DNA of 64,000 nucleotides from positions 76,532,880-76,596,879 of the forward strand of contig CM022946.1 of the NCBI GenBank assembly GCA_012931725.1, written 5' to 3'. The position numbers and the translations under genes are program-made. A model generated the notes under the pieces. That model was given only the letters and a program-made list of their open reading frames with translations. It had not been told where the DNA came from and did no database searches. This stretch comes from Litsea cubeba. Taxonomy: Eukaryota > Streptophyta > Magnoliopsida > Laurales > Lauraceae. Positions 32,801-43,370 of this stretch are shown in pieces (positions within the stretch are counted from its first letter, which is position 1; every line of letters begins with the position of its first letter).

Positions 32801-34005
32801 TCTGGAGGTGGATTGTGGGGTGGTGGCTCAGAATTTGTAGCCAAGACATTCATCCTTCGTGATTCGAAAGAAGAAACTGTCCTGGTGACTGAGCTGGGGC
32901 TCATTCTTTTCGAAGAAGAGCTTGAGGAAGGATCACTCTGCTGTCCTTTGCTTGAAGGAGCAGGGGATTCTTCTGAATGTCTTCTTGTCCTGGAGACGCT
33001 GCGGGTCATTGGACGTCGGACATGGATTTTTGTTGCTGATTTTTGGCGTCTTCTAGTTTTTCCAACCATATGGACGGCAGCAACTTGGTTGGGTCTTTCT
33101 TTTTCGACCCATTTGGGAGAGACTTGAAGTGTGGGAGGCTGAGTCCTTTGCTTCTGTAGTCTCTTTTGTCGGTACGACGCGCGGCGGCGTATACGACGAG
33201 CAATTTGAGCTTCGGTCAGCTCTGACTGGGCTCTGACGATGAAGGATGTACTCCCTCGGGCGCAGCAGCCGAGCCTGTCTTCTTTGTAGCTGGGCAAGGA
33301 CAGGATGCGAACCCTATCCTTCGCCTGTTGCAGCGAAGCTTTGAATTTTTGAAGTTCGGCCCCTGTAGATATGAAGGGTCGAACTGCAGATTTGTAGGCC
33401 TTAGCAGGTGCTTGTGGAGGCCTTGTGATGCATGACTTGATTTTGGGCTTGTAGGAACAAGCCGGCTCATGCTGGGATGACTTTGAAGTCAGGTTGGAGA
33501 TGGGTCTCTCCTCTTTCATGTAAGCAAGAGGATAGAACTGGTTCTCCTTGAGTGGGGCCAGGAATGCTGGCTTAGTGGATGCCTGGGACCTTCTTTGTTT
33601 TGGTGAAGGTCTTGGGGACCAAGTCTTGGGGTAGACCTGGTTGTTTGCGGGTTGAGGCTTCGTGGGGCTGCCACGGGCTTCAGGTCTTCTGGTGCTCGCC
33701 TTTGGTGTCACGGTAGTGACACGTTGAGAGGCGAGTTTCTGCTTCTTGGAGGGAGCAGCTTGTTCCTCAGGAAGTGGGAATGGTCCCAGCGTCCCGAAGA
33801 CGATAGTCCGGGGAGTCGAGGTCGACCCGGAGTTCACAGAGTTGCCGATGGAGTTAACACTTCGGCAGCTGATGGGGCGCTTGTAGGTGCGCGTGGTTTG
33901 CTTCTGTTGAAGCATGAGTTGGTGCTTGCTTTCGTCGAAAGTAATGGTTAGTGAAGCTGCCATTGTTAGTTTTTTCGAAAATTTCTGAAACAAGACCACA
34001 TCCAT
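29659..34005 (-). CDS. gag of the 23.1-kb element (long ORF)
   Basis: Open frame of 1,448 codons. The likely start is the Met of MAASLTITFDESK (33,963), since upstream residues look like leader; the frame opens at 34,005. The N-terminal third is basic and low complexity. The gag domain is at residues about 485-690 (WMDSVPFPTKFKHPTLQTY, GTAFDWYSTLPEDSI). A C-X2-H-X4-H-X4-C knuckle (CPYHQMISHPLNQC) is at about 755-770. A very acidic Glu/Asp/Ser region fills about 930-1,270. The last in-frame gag-like residues are at codon 1,385, where a slippery-like A6G occurs; after it the frame reads about 60 unrelated codons. Much longer than a usual Tat gag, and intact. Confidence 0.8.
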   Translation of the reverse strand: MDVVLFQKFSKKLTMAASLTITFDESKHQLMLQQKQTTRTYKRPISCRSVNSIGNSVNSGSTSTPRTIVFGTLGPFPLPEEQAAPSKKQKLASQRVTTVTPKASTRRPEARGSPTKPQPANNQVYPKTWSPRPSPKQRRSQASTKPAFLAPLKENQFYPLAYMKEERPISNLTSKSSQHEPACSYKPKIKSCITRPPQAPAKAYKSAVRPFISTGAELQKFKASLQQAKDRVRILSLPSYKEDRLGCCARGSTSFIVRAQSELTEAQIARRIRRRASYRQKRLQKQRTQPPTLQVSPKWVEKERPNQVAAVHMVGKTRRRQKSATKIHVRRPMTRSVSRTRRHSEESPAPSSKGQQSDPSSSSSSKRMSPSSVTRTVSSFESRRMNVLATNSEPPPHNPPPEDAITRIQQLEQGQQRIETLMENLLLAFQNQANNEPPPNHQDDEVNREENESRALTKKDVDGILAKAKEEDILKEHGIKPPYPLWMDSVPFPTKFKHPTLQTYTGKGSARQHVIHFKILTGAIADQDALKIRLFASTLKGTAFDWYSTLPEDSIQNWAMLETRFLTHFKGEDHPATMAQLCSLKQGENESTYDFIHKWKAMAYKCSDVLPQASLVDICRNNMRARIRSMIIGNKSKNLGELLEASMEAETVIKDLNSQKSSKKEPTAIATSKPKKKEVLNVQTKPAPQPPKKAENKAAGKRPELSDAFKERVEKKYPFDEDVDEIFGALVANGKLTLPEPKRPGDVGKTNDPRYCPYHQMISHPLNQCFVVREKINEMWKNGVITFDKNYGSASVNMVTCGQTSRSPKKKITTSFKVINSIEASEELVPYPTPDGQPIWVHPDLLEDENWEVVKIKPTARQRRQARKHLLKLKRQEKTQPKLEVKEKAEASSTASLEVTKTSLPETSKGVRKFTLSDFMPPQFREAMQETSYSCNSVVGFSIDGYESSDTDDGFESNYTDEWEESLETGEYLSDEEWVPESHLMPVIWYNPLQPQGSWSDDEEDQEAVQENAADPAPLITPVEINDVEPQRDDEEEDPAPMPDLEEYARILQRLALEQEQERVNEPPRNPEPEVPEDHQVHPPLTPENGENCWIDDPLTSEDESDSDQATSPVRASCNVIIRDYSSSEASSDESTYTPATPSNISSGATSSHVTFTEMTPSQVSSPETVTSKFTPFLTEEFPAIDAWDDELVNEEERLLDAVQDLFPENAPCNTITEDGNSAADASSANEKRQPLDPEDNLPNEDPSQEALEVGRGTRSGRDYHKNYNQSSFTYVNPSGKDVVSAPSGNNDEHAGPKEAFKYDLIEHFKHIPARLHILDLLRMSPHTRDNLISELQKLNEDVDKHAPQVLQIEMDYRVKNSEASSKGEKKKLRDHALNASRLKKQPVQPSPSQRMTSYLAKPGITDPCTSRGISRKCLCIEFRSTQVLHSTLSPHRLLKSWASHPAN

Positions 34006-34699
34006 TAGTAATCACAAGAATATAATGATCATAAATGGGAAGTTCTATGGTTTCGTCTTTTCAAATTGCTCGAGGTAGATGACCCAAACAATATGAGGAA
34101 GGCAAAATGCCATAGAGGGTACAATTGTTCTGATCGCAGGTGTGGTAAGCCCGGAATGGGCATCCCAGTGACTGCTAGAAGCAATTGTGAACTTAAATTC
34201 GACTTATCGAGAAGCAGAGCTTGCTCGAGGTAAGAAGAATATAAAGTTGGAGTTACAGATGTGCCGGTCGCAATACAGTAGACCCTGAAAGGGCGTACTA
34301 GTACCGCTAGACACAAATGTTTTGAGACCGCATCTATGAGATGAGATTCTCTGTTTTGAAAGGTCAAGATTGGATTCATCAAAGAGAGCAGATGGTATTC
34401 CAATCTGAACACGGGCTCAGCGATTTCCGCGAGCGCCAGTGCTCAGAAAGAAATGAACCATGATTTCTCGGATCTGAATCTAAAAATGACGAGTTTTCTT
34501 TTGAAAGGCCAATATCGGGTTCATCAAAGAGAGCAAAAGGCACTCCAATCTGAACACGGGCTCAGCGATTTCCGCGAGCGCCAGTGCTCAGAAAGAAGAA
34601 GACCAAGATTTCTCCAATCTAAACCCAAAATGACGGAAGTTTTTTTTTTTTGAAGTTTTTGAAGATTTTTTTTTTTTTGAAGATTTTTTTTTTTGAAGA

Positions 34700-34731
<32 letters not shown>

Positions 34732-35963
34732 AATCTTTTTTTTTTTATTTTTTATTTTTTTTTTTAAGATTTTTATATTTTTTTTATTTTTTTTTTATTT
34801 AAAAGACGAGAGAGTACACATAGGCCTCCTAACCCGGTCTTATGAAATCATGATTGATAGAATTGCCCCCAGGTAAGGGTAGGATTACTTAATGAACCCG
34901 TTTGGAGGACCCTTGCCTAGAACAGTCAAGCTGTCTCCACACTCTGGACAAGGCTTTTCTTTGAATCAACCAAGATCAAAGAACACAGTTGGTTTAACCT
35001 TAGTGGTCTATGTCTCTTTTTTTTTTTTTTTTATATATATTTTTTTTATTTTATGAATTCATCGAAGAGAAACCATGGCCCAAAACCTTAGTCGAACAGG
35101 CTCAACATTTCTGCAAGCGCGATGAACGATAGGAACAGATCAAGGTTTCTCAATTTTGAATCCAAATTGAGAAATCTAAATTTTTTGTTTTTTTTTTTTT
35201 TCATATATATATATATTTTTTTTTTGATTTTTAATGAACTCATCGAAGAGAAACCATGGCCCAAAACCTTAGTCGAACAGGCTCAACATTTCTGCAAGCG
35301 CGATGAACGATAGGAACGGATCAAGGTTTCTCAATTTTGAATCCAAATTGAGAAATCTAAATTTTTTGTTTTTTTTTTTTCATATATATATATATATTTT
35401 TTTTTTTTTGATTTTTAATGAACTCATCGAAGAGAAACCATGGCCCAAAACCTTAGTCGAACAGGCTCAACATTTCTGCAAGCGCGATGAACGATAGGAA
35501 CGGATCAAGGTTTCTCAATTTTGAATCCAAATTGAGAAATCTAAATTTTTTGTTTTTTTTTTTTCATATATATATATATATATATATTTTTTTTTTTTAT
35601 TTTTAATGAACTCATCGAAGAGAAACCATGGCCCAAAACCTTAGTCGAACAGGCTCAACATTTCTGCAAGCGCGATGAACGATAGGAACGGATCAAGGTT
35701 TCTCAATTTTGAATCCAAATTGAGAAATCTAAATTTTTTGTTTTTTTTTTTTTTTGAAAAGAGAAAGAATGGAAATAAATTCAAAGAATTAGAAATTTCC
35801 AAACAAAAAATCTCATCTCATTTTTTTTTTTTTTTTATGCGGAATTCAACATAGGCCACCAATTATAAAGTAGCCAAGGAATCGAGAAAAGAAATATAAG
35901 CATAGAGCAAAATATATGATATGCAAATATTTCATTTCTAGCATCGTGTTCTCAAATAAACGA
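34006..35963 (-). repeat. Leader with 180-base tandem repeats and poly-T
   Basis: Non-coding leader between primer site and gag. Four units of 180-188 bases (anchors at 35,055, 35,235, 35,420 and 35,608) share GAACTCATCGAAGAGAAACC and AACATTTCTGCAAGCGCGAT, separated by T runs and (AT)n stretches. Two older related units at about 34,390-34,620 share CGATTTCCGCGAGCGCCAG. Position 34,640-34,800 is almost pure T/A. Open frames here are only repeats. Confidence 0.8.
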
Positions 35964-35981
35964 GTCCCACCGGGTGTGCCA
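35964..35981 (-). promoter_or_regulatory. Primer binding site of the 23.1-kb element
   Basis: On the minus strand TGGCACACCCGGTGGGAC begins three bases (AGC) inside the 5' LTR end. The leading TGG pairs with a tRNA CCA end. I cannot assign the tRNA with certainty. Confidence 0.7.
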
Positions 35982-35984
35982 GCT

Positions 35985-38332
35985 TGATGGACCGCGCTCC
36001 AATGCTCCAGTTCTACCGAGGTCGGCGGACGTGGGAGTCCGTTTGGTTCCGACCCTTTCGTAACCGGGGGGCAAAAGGGGCGTGCATCAACATTTCTTTT
36101 TTTGTGGGTGTGCCAGATTTTCTATTTTTACTTGGAATTGCAAGTGGTGATCCGGAGATCAACCTTCGCAAGTAAAAAGGAAATCAACTTCTTTCAAGTT
36201 TTCCATTGCACATATATTTAAGAAAAGAGACATTTTTCTTGATTTGCCGTGAAAGGCGATTTTTTGGCATTTATAGCCGATTTTGGCGTTTATAGCCGAT
36301 TTTTGGCGTTTATAGCCGATTTTGGCGTTTATAGCCGATTTGGCGTTTATAGCCGATTTACAATCCTTATCAATAATGAAAGACAAGAGTTGTGATTTTT
36401 TTGTCTCTTTTAAAAAAATACAAACTACAATGAAAAGCAAGAAAAGGAGGATCTAACTTCTCAGGAGATTGTGGAGGACTCGTTTAGATTGACGGTCGCA
36501 AGCCATATGTGGGCTTCGCCATCATCCATGCAGATGAGAACAGAGGATGCTATTTGATTCACTTGGCTTGGCTATAACCTCGGGTTTTTAGAAGACAAAG
36601 ACCAAAGGAAGGTCCTATGTCCAATAAAAAGCCGAGTAGACGGGCTGAAAAGCCACATCTAAGCCATTGGAAGCAGGAGGAGAAGGCAAGGACCTTGGGG
36701 GGGGGTACCCCCCAAGGGACTTTTGTCACCTTGTTGCGGTGGCCGGTGTAGAACTTCCGCAGAGTTTTCTCTCTTTTTCCTTTCTCTGGATTTCTGTCTG
36801 TGTGCTTGTGCTTTTTTCTCTGATTTTTCTGATGTTCTCTGTGTGATCTTGATTCCTTTGGAGTGCTCTCCTATTTATAGGCTCTTGGTAGCCATTTAGG
36901 AGAGCTTATGGGCTTTTAATGTCATTAAGCCACATAATGGGAGGAGTTACAAAATTGAATTGTTTATTTTGTAACTCCTTTTTCTTGGCTTCTGATTGGC
37001 CGGAGGAGATTGAGGGCATTTAATCGCCTTTAATCGCCATGATGGGAGGAGTTTCATGGGTTAAATGCCATGAATCTCTTGACTTGTAACTCCCAAATGC
37101 TTGCTTCTGATTGGGCCGTCCAAAGAAATGGATTAATGACTGTAATAAAGCTAGTCAATTAATCGCATTAAGTGGTCGCCGAGCAGCTGAAGAGTCGCGA
37201 GCCGTGCCACGTCTTTTGGAATTCTTCTGTCGATGATCATCGATGGATCTTCATGTAGATCGACATCAGATGACCATGTAATTTCAGGTGTTTGTTGCCA
37301 ATAGCAGGTCGGTGCCATCTGTCCTGTCGATTTCTCGATCGGTCGGGTGGAAAGCACACTTTTTTTGGTTGACCGGGTGGCGATCAATACTGTCTTCGAT
37401 ACTCTTGATGATTTACCCGTGTTTTGGACGGATGTCAGAGGACTTGGTGTCTCAAAAGCATGAATTTTGGAAAGTACCAGAGGCTGGGCCCTTCGAATCG
37501 CGAAAAAAACGGCGAAAACCGGGGTTTCCGGGGCTTTCCCGGCGACCCCGGGGTCCATGGTCGCCGGCGACCCTGGCCCAGGGTCGCAGGGGTCTGCGAC
37601 CCTGGGGGGGTTTTCCCCCTTTCGTGTCCCGTTTTGCGTCCGTTTTTGCTTTTTTCTGATTCTTTTTTCTTCTGTACTTTTCCTTGACATTTTGACCATT
37701 TATTGGCCTGATTTCTTTGTAGGAAACCTGATGAGAATCCTTGCATTTTTATTTTGCAAAGTTTCCAATTTCCTGAGAAAGCCGAAGACTTTGTCGCGCA
37801 GAGCTGCCGATTTTCTGTCAAAAGCTGAAACTGGGTCAAACGATGTCGGAATGACCTGAAATTTGGTGTGAAGCCTCTTGAGCAATAAATAAGACCAACC
37901 ATAGGCTTTTGTTTGAGTTTCGAAGCCGTTTGGGGTCCTATCACCTGCAGACTTGCTTTTTATCGCGATGAAGATGTCGCGGTTTGATGTGCGGTCAACC
38001 GATGTCCGATTGACTTGAAATTTGACAGGGAACCTATTGGAGTCATTTTAAGATGATCCATAGGTTCTGTCTTGGAAACCATGGTCCCGGAGAGCTTTAC
38101 CGCCGAGAGGCTTGATTTGGCTGTCGGAGAAGCGAAGTTAGGCCAAATGATCTTGAAATGGCTTGAAACTTCTTGTGTACTCCTCTTTTGGCTGTCTGGA
38201 AGAATCTTGCAGTTTTTGTTTGATTCTGACAAGATTTTATTTTGGAAGCAGCATTGCCTATTTATGGCAGGTTGCGACTTCATGTAGCTCTTTGGATCTT
38301 GGAAAGGCAAAGTGACATTTTTGGTGTCAACA
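35985..38332 (-). repeat. 5' LTR of the 23.1-kb element
   Basis: Plus-strand ends TGATGGACC (35,985) and GTCAACA (38,332), followed by the CTCCT target duplication and Tat1 integrase. Nearly identical to 15,247-17,652 apart from one substitution (about 36,757), two single-base indels and loss of two 29-base GC units. Contains TATA at 36,871-36,880 and the hairpin at 36,693-36,717. Confidence 0.9.
36871..36880 (-). promoter_or_regulatory. TATA box of 5' LTR (leftward)
   Basis: CTATAAATAG on the minus strand. It would start the genomic RNA near 36,845, upstream of the primer site and gag. Confidence 0.7.
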
Positions 38333-38963
38333 CTCCTTGAAGACAAGAACGAAGCTCGCCGAATCAGACTCAAAGCAGCTCGGTTTTGGTTGAGCCCACA
38401 AGGCAAGCTCTACAAGAAGTTCTTCACCGGCCCCTACCTTCAGTGCATACACCCTGACAATGTCAACGACTTCCTCTACGAGATGCATGAAGGAATCTGT
38501 AGAAGAAATATCGGTGGATGGTCGCTGGCATACCGGGCTATCAGCCAGGGATACTGGTGGCCGTACATGCAGACAGACGCGCAAAAATACTCCTAGAAAT
38601 GCGAAAAGTGCCAGAAGTTTTCACACTCACTCCACTAGCCAGCTCAGGATCTGAGTCCACCATCCAGCCCACGGCCTTTCGCCCAATGGGGACTGGACAT
38701 AGTAGGACCTCTCCACCGAGCTTCAGGAAATAAAAGGTGGCGATAGTAGCCACTGATTACTTCACCAAGTGGATAGAAGCAGAAGCACTCTCCTCCATCA
38801 CTGAGCACGATTCAAAGAATTTCGTCTGGAGAAACATCGTCACGAGGTTCGGAATTCCACGGACCTTGATCTCAGATAACGGGACTCAGTTCGATTCCAA
38901 CCTCTTTAAAACCTTCTGCCAAGGGCTCGGCATCAGAAATCACTACTCCACCCCAGCATACCC
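38333..38963 (+). pseudogene. Integrase of Tat1, first part
   Basis: Continues the frame cut at 15,246. The zinc-binding part has HEGICRRN, where Tat2 has HEGICGSH, so the second His is lost; CEKC is present. Catalytic D residues are visible in LDIVGPL (about 38,695) and SDNGTQFD (about 38,875). Stops lie at about 38,594 and 38,633 (TAG; the second fits Gln), and the frame shifts near 38,738. It ends at STPAYP, where the solo LTR is inserted. Confidence 0.85.
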
Positions 38964-41900
38964 TGTAAGACCCCAACCCCTAATCCTCGTGTTTTGTGCT
39001 GTCTTAGATGTGTTTTAGGTTTTTGAGTGAGATTAGAGTTGGTTTGACTTCGTTTGTGAGTTGGGTTAGATTTTTCATAGCTTTGGAGAACTTTGAGAGT
39101 CCTTGAGTTTAGTTTGACCCAGGCCGGGGTGGTCTGTGTGTTTAGTACTCTTGTGAGAATTTACTCTTGGTTTCAAAAAATTCCAATTTTTACTCCTTTC
39201 GACTTGTTTTATTAATCTCAACAACTTTCATGTTTTATCTGTTTGAATTTGAAACTCAAAAATCGCAGTTTTCGAGAAAAAGGGCAAAAATGACTTTTCA
39301 CACCGAATCTGGCACAAATTTTGAAATTTCAAAACTATGTCAAATTTATATTTTTTAGAAACTAGATTTTTCAAGGATCATTTTACTCTTCTTCGTCAAT
39401 CTCATCCGGGGCACACAAAATCAGGTTTTAACCATTTTAAAATTCAGCAGTCATGGGGCCCACTTTTAAGTCACTTAAGTTAGTCCTCTTCCCCCCTCCC
39501 ATCGTTCATTTCTTCCTGCAACCAAAAAAAAAAAAATTTCTGCAACAGAGCTGAGAGGAGAGCTCTTCTTCTCCAAACTTCCCCCTCTTGCATGCCATAG
39601 CTAGGAAGCTCCAAATCAAGATCTCATTTTACCATTCTCTTCCTCTCTTCTCAAGCTTCAGCTGGGCAACTCTGTTGAAAGATTTCCTGCAACTCTTCTT
39701 CTTCTCCCAGCTGGTCCCTTCCTGTTCAGCTAGCTACAGGTTAGAGCTTCATTTCCCCTCTTCCATGGAGTTCTTTTAGCTCATGTAGAGCTTGTTTTTC
39801 ATTCATGCAAACCCATTTTCAAATTGGGTCTTTGTTTACAAGATTTTGGTTGGATTTTGAGGTGTCTTTCTTGGGGCTTTTTGTAGAGCTCGGTTCAGCT
39901 GTAGGAAGAGATCCTTGAGGAGATTTTTGGTTTGACATTGGGCTAAGGCAAGTGAATAAATTGATGAAATGCATGCATTTGAATCTTTTTTATTTATAAG
40001 TTTTGATCCATTTTAAATGATTAGCTTAGCCATGAAAATTCTGATTTCCAACAGTTTTACAACATTGTGTTTATGTTCAGTCTATCTATATGATTTTGTT
40101 GGCATTAGAATGAAAATCTCTGATTTTATTAAGGACTTCTCAATGTGAGATTTCAGCTCGGATCTTTACATTTATCTTTTGATTGATCTCTGATTTTCAT
40201 GCTGAGTTCATAAATGGGATGAGGTGATTCAGTTTAGTATTGATTGATTTATGGTTTTGCTATGAAATAATTCAGCTTTTGATGCTATAAATTGATGATT
40301 TGGTGAAGGAGGGAAGAAGGTTTCAAAAGAAATGCAAAAAGGAAGATGAAACAGTGCATAAGTGCACTTCTGACGGGCCAGCCAGAGAGCAGGCTCGCTA
40401 GAGCGAGCCTGGGCTCCCTCTAGCGAGCCCACCTACTGGAAGGGTCGGTTCAAGAAGATCCCGGCCCGCTGGAGCAGGCCCAGTCACGGCCCAATTGGTT
40501 TTATGGGCCTGGTTTGATGGTTTTTATTGAACAAGCGGGCCTGGTCTCTGCCCATTCATTTTTATGGGCTGTTTTGATAATTTTTATTGAATATTGGGCC
40601 CGATCTCTGCCCATTCATTTTTGTGGGCCTGTTTTGATGTTTTATTAAATGGTTGAGCCCAGCCACTGTTTCATGTAATTTTTAAGGCTTGTTTTACATA
40701 GCTTGGGCCTGTTTTGATGTTTTATTAAATGATTGAGCCCAGCCACTGTTTCATGTAATTTTTAAGGCTTGTTTTACATAGCTTGGGCCTGTTTTGATGT
40801 TTTATTAAATGGTTGAGCCCAGCCACTGTTTCATGCAATTCCTAAGGCTTGTTTTACATAGCTTGGGCTTGTTTTGATGTTTTATTAAATGGTTGAGCCC
40901 AGCCACTGTTTCATTTAATTTTTTTAGGCTTGTTTTACATAACTTGGGCCTGTTTTGATGTTTTATAAAATGGTTAAGCCCAGCCACAGTTTCATATGAA
41001 TTTTGGGACTTGTTTTACATAGTTTGGGCCTGGTCTTTGCTCATTCATTTTTGAGGGCCTGTTTTGATGTTGTTATTTAAATGGTTGGGCCTGTTTTGCT
41101 GTCCTATTATTGGTATGGGCTGAATTCCCTCTTCTCACTAATGGATGAATTTATTAATCCAAAAACTTGCTTGGAAGTAATAAGGAGAAAGTTGAAACGC
41201 ATTTGATGATTTTGAAGCCTGTTTGATATTCTTTCATTAATTATGGACCTGAAATGATTCTTGAACTGATTTCCATTGTTTTCGTGGATTTCTCGAGGAT
41301 TAAACAATTAGAATATGTTGTGAGTCTTCTAAATGAATATTGTGCATTTGAAATTTTAAATGTCCTAACTTCAGGGGCACCAATCCCATTTCTACTTCTT
41401 TGGCATTTGAGTTTCAAATACATAAGGATCAATGGAAGTCTTTAATATAAGCTTGATAAACCTTGTTTTTCGAACTTTAGTTTTGATATCCAGAATATTA
41501 TTGTGTATTGCTTTGAAGTTCAAGTATAAGCTCGTTTGAAGGCTTGATTTTTGAAGGAAAAAGGGGATCACCTCCTAAGCTCGTTATGCATATATATTAT
41601 GCCTTTTGCCCGCTCGCTCGCTCGTTTTGATAAGTGATTTCCCCTTTTTATTTTGATAAGCTAGATAAGTATATTGTCTTGTTGTGTGTATTCATGGATT
41701 TAAGTGAACACCACTGAGCTTAGACTGCCTTCTCAGCCTGATCCACTAGTTAGGGGGTCTTTAAACATAAGTAAGGACCATCTACAAATTGGTAGTGTAT
41801 TTATACACATTTTAGCTCGTTTTGGTTCCGCGGCCGGAAATTTTTCCCTCCCACCTTGTGTGGCTTGGGTGCCCGCTCGCTCGCTTACTCTTATCATCAT

Positions 41901-42685
41901 GTATGATGGAGAAAGGATTTAGCTCAATGTGGATTTACTATTCATGATATATTATGTACTCATGCTAGTTTTATTTTGTACTTCATTCATGGATTTTTGT
42001 ATCGGTGAAATATATCTTAGTCATGTACTTGTTTTAAAGTTCAGTAAATTATTTTAAATATTGTTTCTTTTAAACTTTGATTTTTGCATATATTTATGCC
42101 CAATTTATTCACCTGCCAGACCGTCGTGTCTGATATACTACTTTGGTGCTCTAGGTGGCAGGTTCTCAACTTGAGCTAGTTCGTGTGCAGAGGGCTGTTG
42201 AGCCATGAGTTTTGCAGGCTTGTTGTGTCCGCGATGTCATATAGACGTCGTGCTTGACTCCGGAGTTACGTTACACACTTGGGTAGCAATTGTCCTTAGC
42301 TTGTTATTTTTGTACGGCTCTTGTTAGCCTTTTTTTTCTTTGGGATTTTAATTAAGACACTTGTTAAATTGTAACTTGAATATATTTGGGTAATGAATAG
42401 CCTGATACTGTCAGCTCTATACATGTATCATCTTGGTTTGTTCCAGTCTGAGTTTAGACATTGCTATGACAGCTTTACGCTGATGGGTTAGGTGTGACGT
42501 GGAATCCGATGGCCACAGACTCCGGGTCGCAACACCATGTAAGCTTCCACAAAATATTCAGTTGTGTGGAATTTTGTAATCCTCACACACGCGGATCCTG
42601 GGGAAAGCAAAAATTTTCAATTAACCCCAAGTTCACGCTCCACGAGATCGGATCGCTGCAGGGTCTCGGTTTTGGGGGTGTGACA
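38964..42685 (+). mobile_element. Solo LTR in Tat1 integrase
   Basis: Begins TGTAAGACCCC and ends GGGTGTGACA, with TACCC at 38,959-38,963 and 42,686-42,690. The 3,722 bases have no gag or pol, primer site or second LTR, so this is a solo LTR left by LTR-LTR recombination of a complete element. Its ends and size resemble long-LTR Tekay/Del-like gypsy elements, but it is not the same family as 2238-5547. The orientation is assumed from the TG/CA ends and the TGTAAGACCCC start. Confidence 0.85.
40625..41024. repeat. 80-base tandem repeat, five units, in solo LTR
   Basis: Units begin at 40,625, 40,705, 40,785, 40,865 and 40,946. Each has GGGCCTGTTTTGATGTTTTA and GAGCCCAGCCACTGTTTCAT. Earlier, looser GGGCCTG-containing segments start at about 40,480. 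The rightmost unit is the most diverged. Confidence 0.9.
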
Positions 42686-43257
42686 TACCCCCAAAGCAAT
42701 GGCCAAGCCAAAATCTCCAACAAGGTGGTGCTCGATGAACTCAAGAAGAGGCTTGATCGAGCCAAAGGAAAATGGGTAGAAAAACTACCGAGCGTCCTGG
42801 GGGCATACAGGACGACACCAAGATGCTCCACCTCGGCAACACCTTTCTCCCTCGCTTATGGTATGGAAGCCGTGATTCCGCTTGAGGTCGGTCTCCCGAC
42901 CTTGAGATCGGAACTCTTCGACCAAGGCCATAACGACATAAACTTGACTCGAGAATTAGACCTAGCCGAAGAGCGTAGAGAAGCAGCGGCCGTCCGCCTG
43001 GCTGCCTATCAGCAGCAGTTGGCTAGGGGCTACAACAAAAGGGTCAAGGAGAGGAAGTTCTCAGTCAGGGTACTCGTCTTGAAGAAGTCCCTCCCACAGG
43101 GCAAAGATCCTAACCACAACAAGTTGGCGCCAAACTGGCACGGACCGTTCAAGGTCACTGAGGTCTGTGGTTGTTCGGCTTACAAGCTTGAGAACATGGA
43201 TGGTAAACAATTGCCATGACCGTGGAACGCGACGCACCTTAAGAAGTTCTATTTCTA
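42686..43257 (+). pseudogene. Integrase of Tat1, second part
   Basis: Resumes at YPQSNGQ directly after the second TACCC. The catalytic Glu expected in NGQAEISNK is Lys here (NGQAKISNK, about 42,710), which would inactivate the enzyme. The C-terminal part with LAPNWHGPFKV is present. A TGA at about 43,217 replaces a likely Arg (LPRPWNA), and the domain ends with HLKKFYF and a stop at 43,255-43,257, at the same point as Tat2. Confidence 0.85.
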
Positions 43258-43370
43258 AATTGTAACTAATTTTTTAAGAGCAATAAAAACATTCTGTTCC
43301 CTGTCTCCCTCAATTCTCTCCAGAACATAGAACTCTCCAACAGCGCCTAAGAAACTATCTGCCTCGATTC

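Larger units (their letters stand above)
15247..38332 (-). mobile_element. 23.1-kb Tat/Ogre-like element with antisense PMD gene
   Basis: Bounded by near-identical LTRs (15,247-17,652 and 35,985-38,332) and by CTCCT at 15,242-15,246 and 38,333-38,337. Read on the minus strand it goes LTR, primer site, 2-kb leader with tandem repeats, gag, protease, G-patch-like linker, RT, RNase H, second RNase H, integrase, a long 3' region, polypurine tract, LTR. The 3' region holds a five-exon gene on the opposite strand. By eye the LTRs differ by one substitution, two single-base indels and a 58-base deletion, so insertion is recent. Frameshifts in pol and in the antisense gene mean this copy is not autonomous, unless they are assembly errors. 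Confidence 0.9.
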
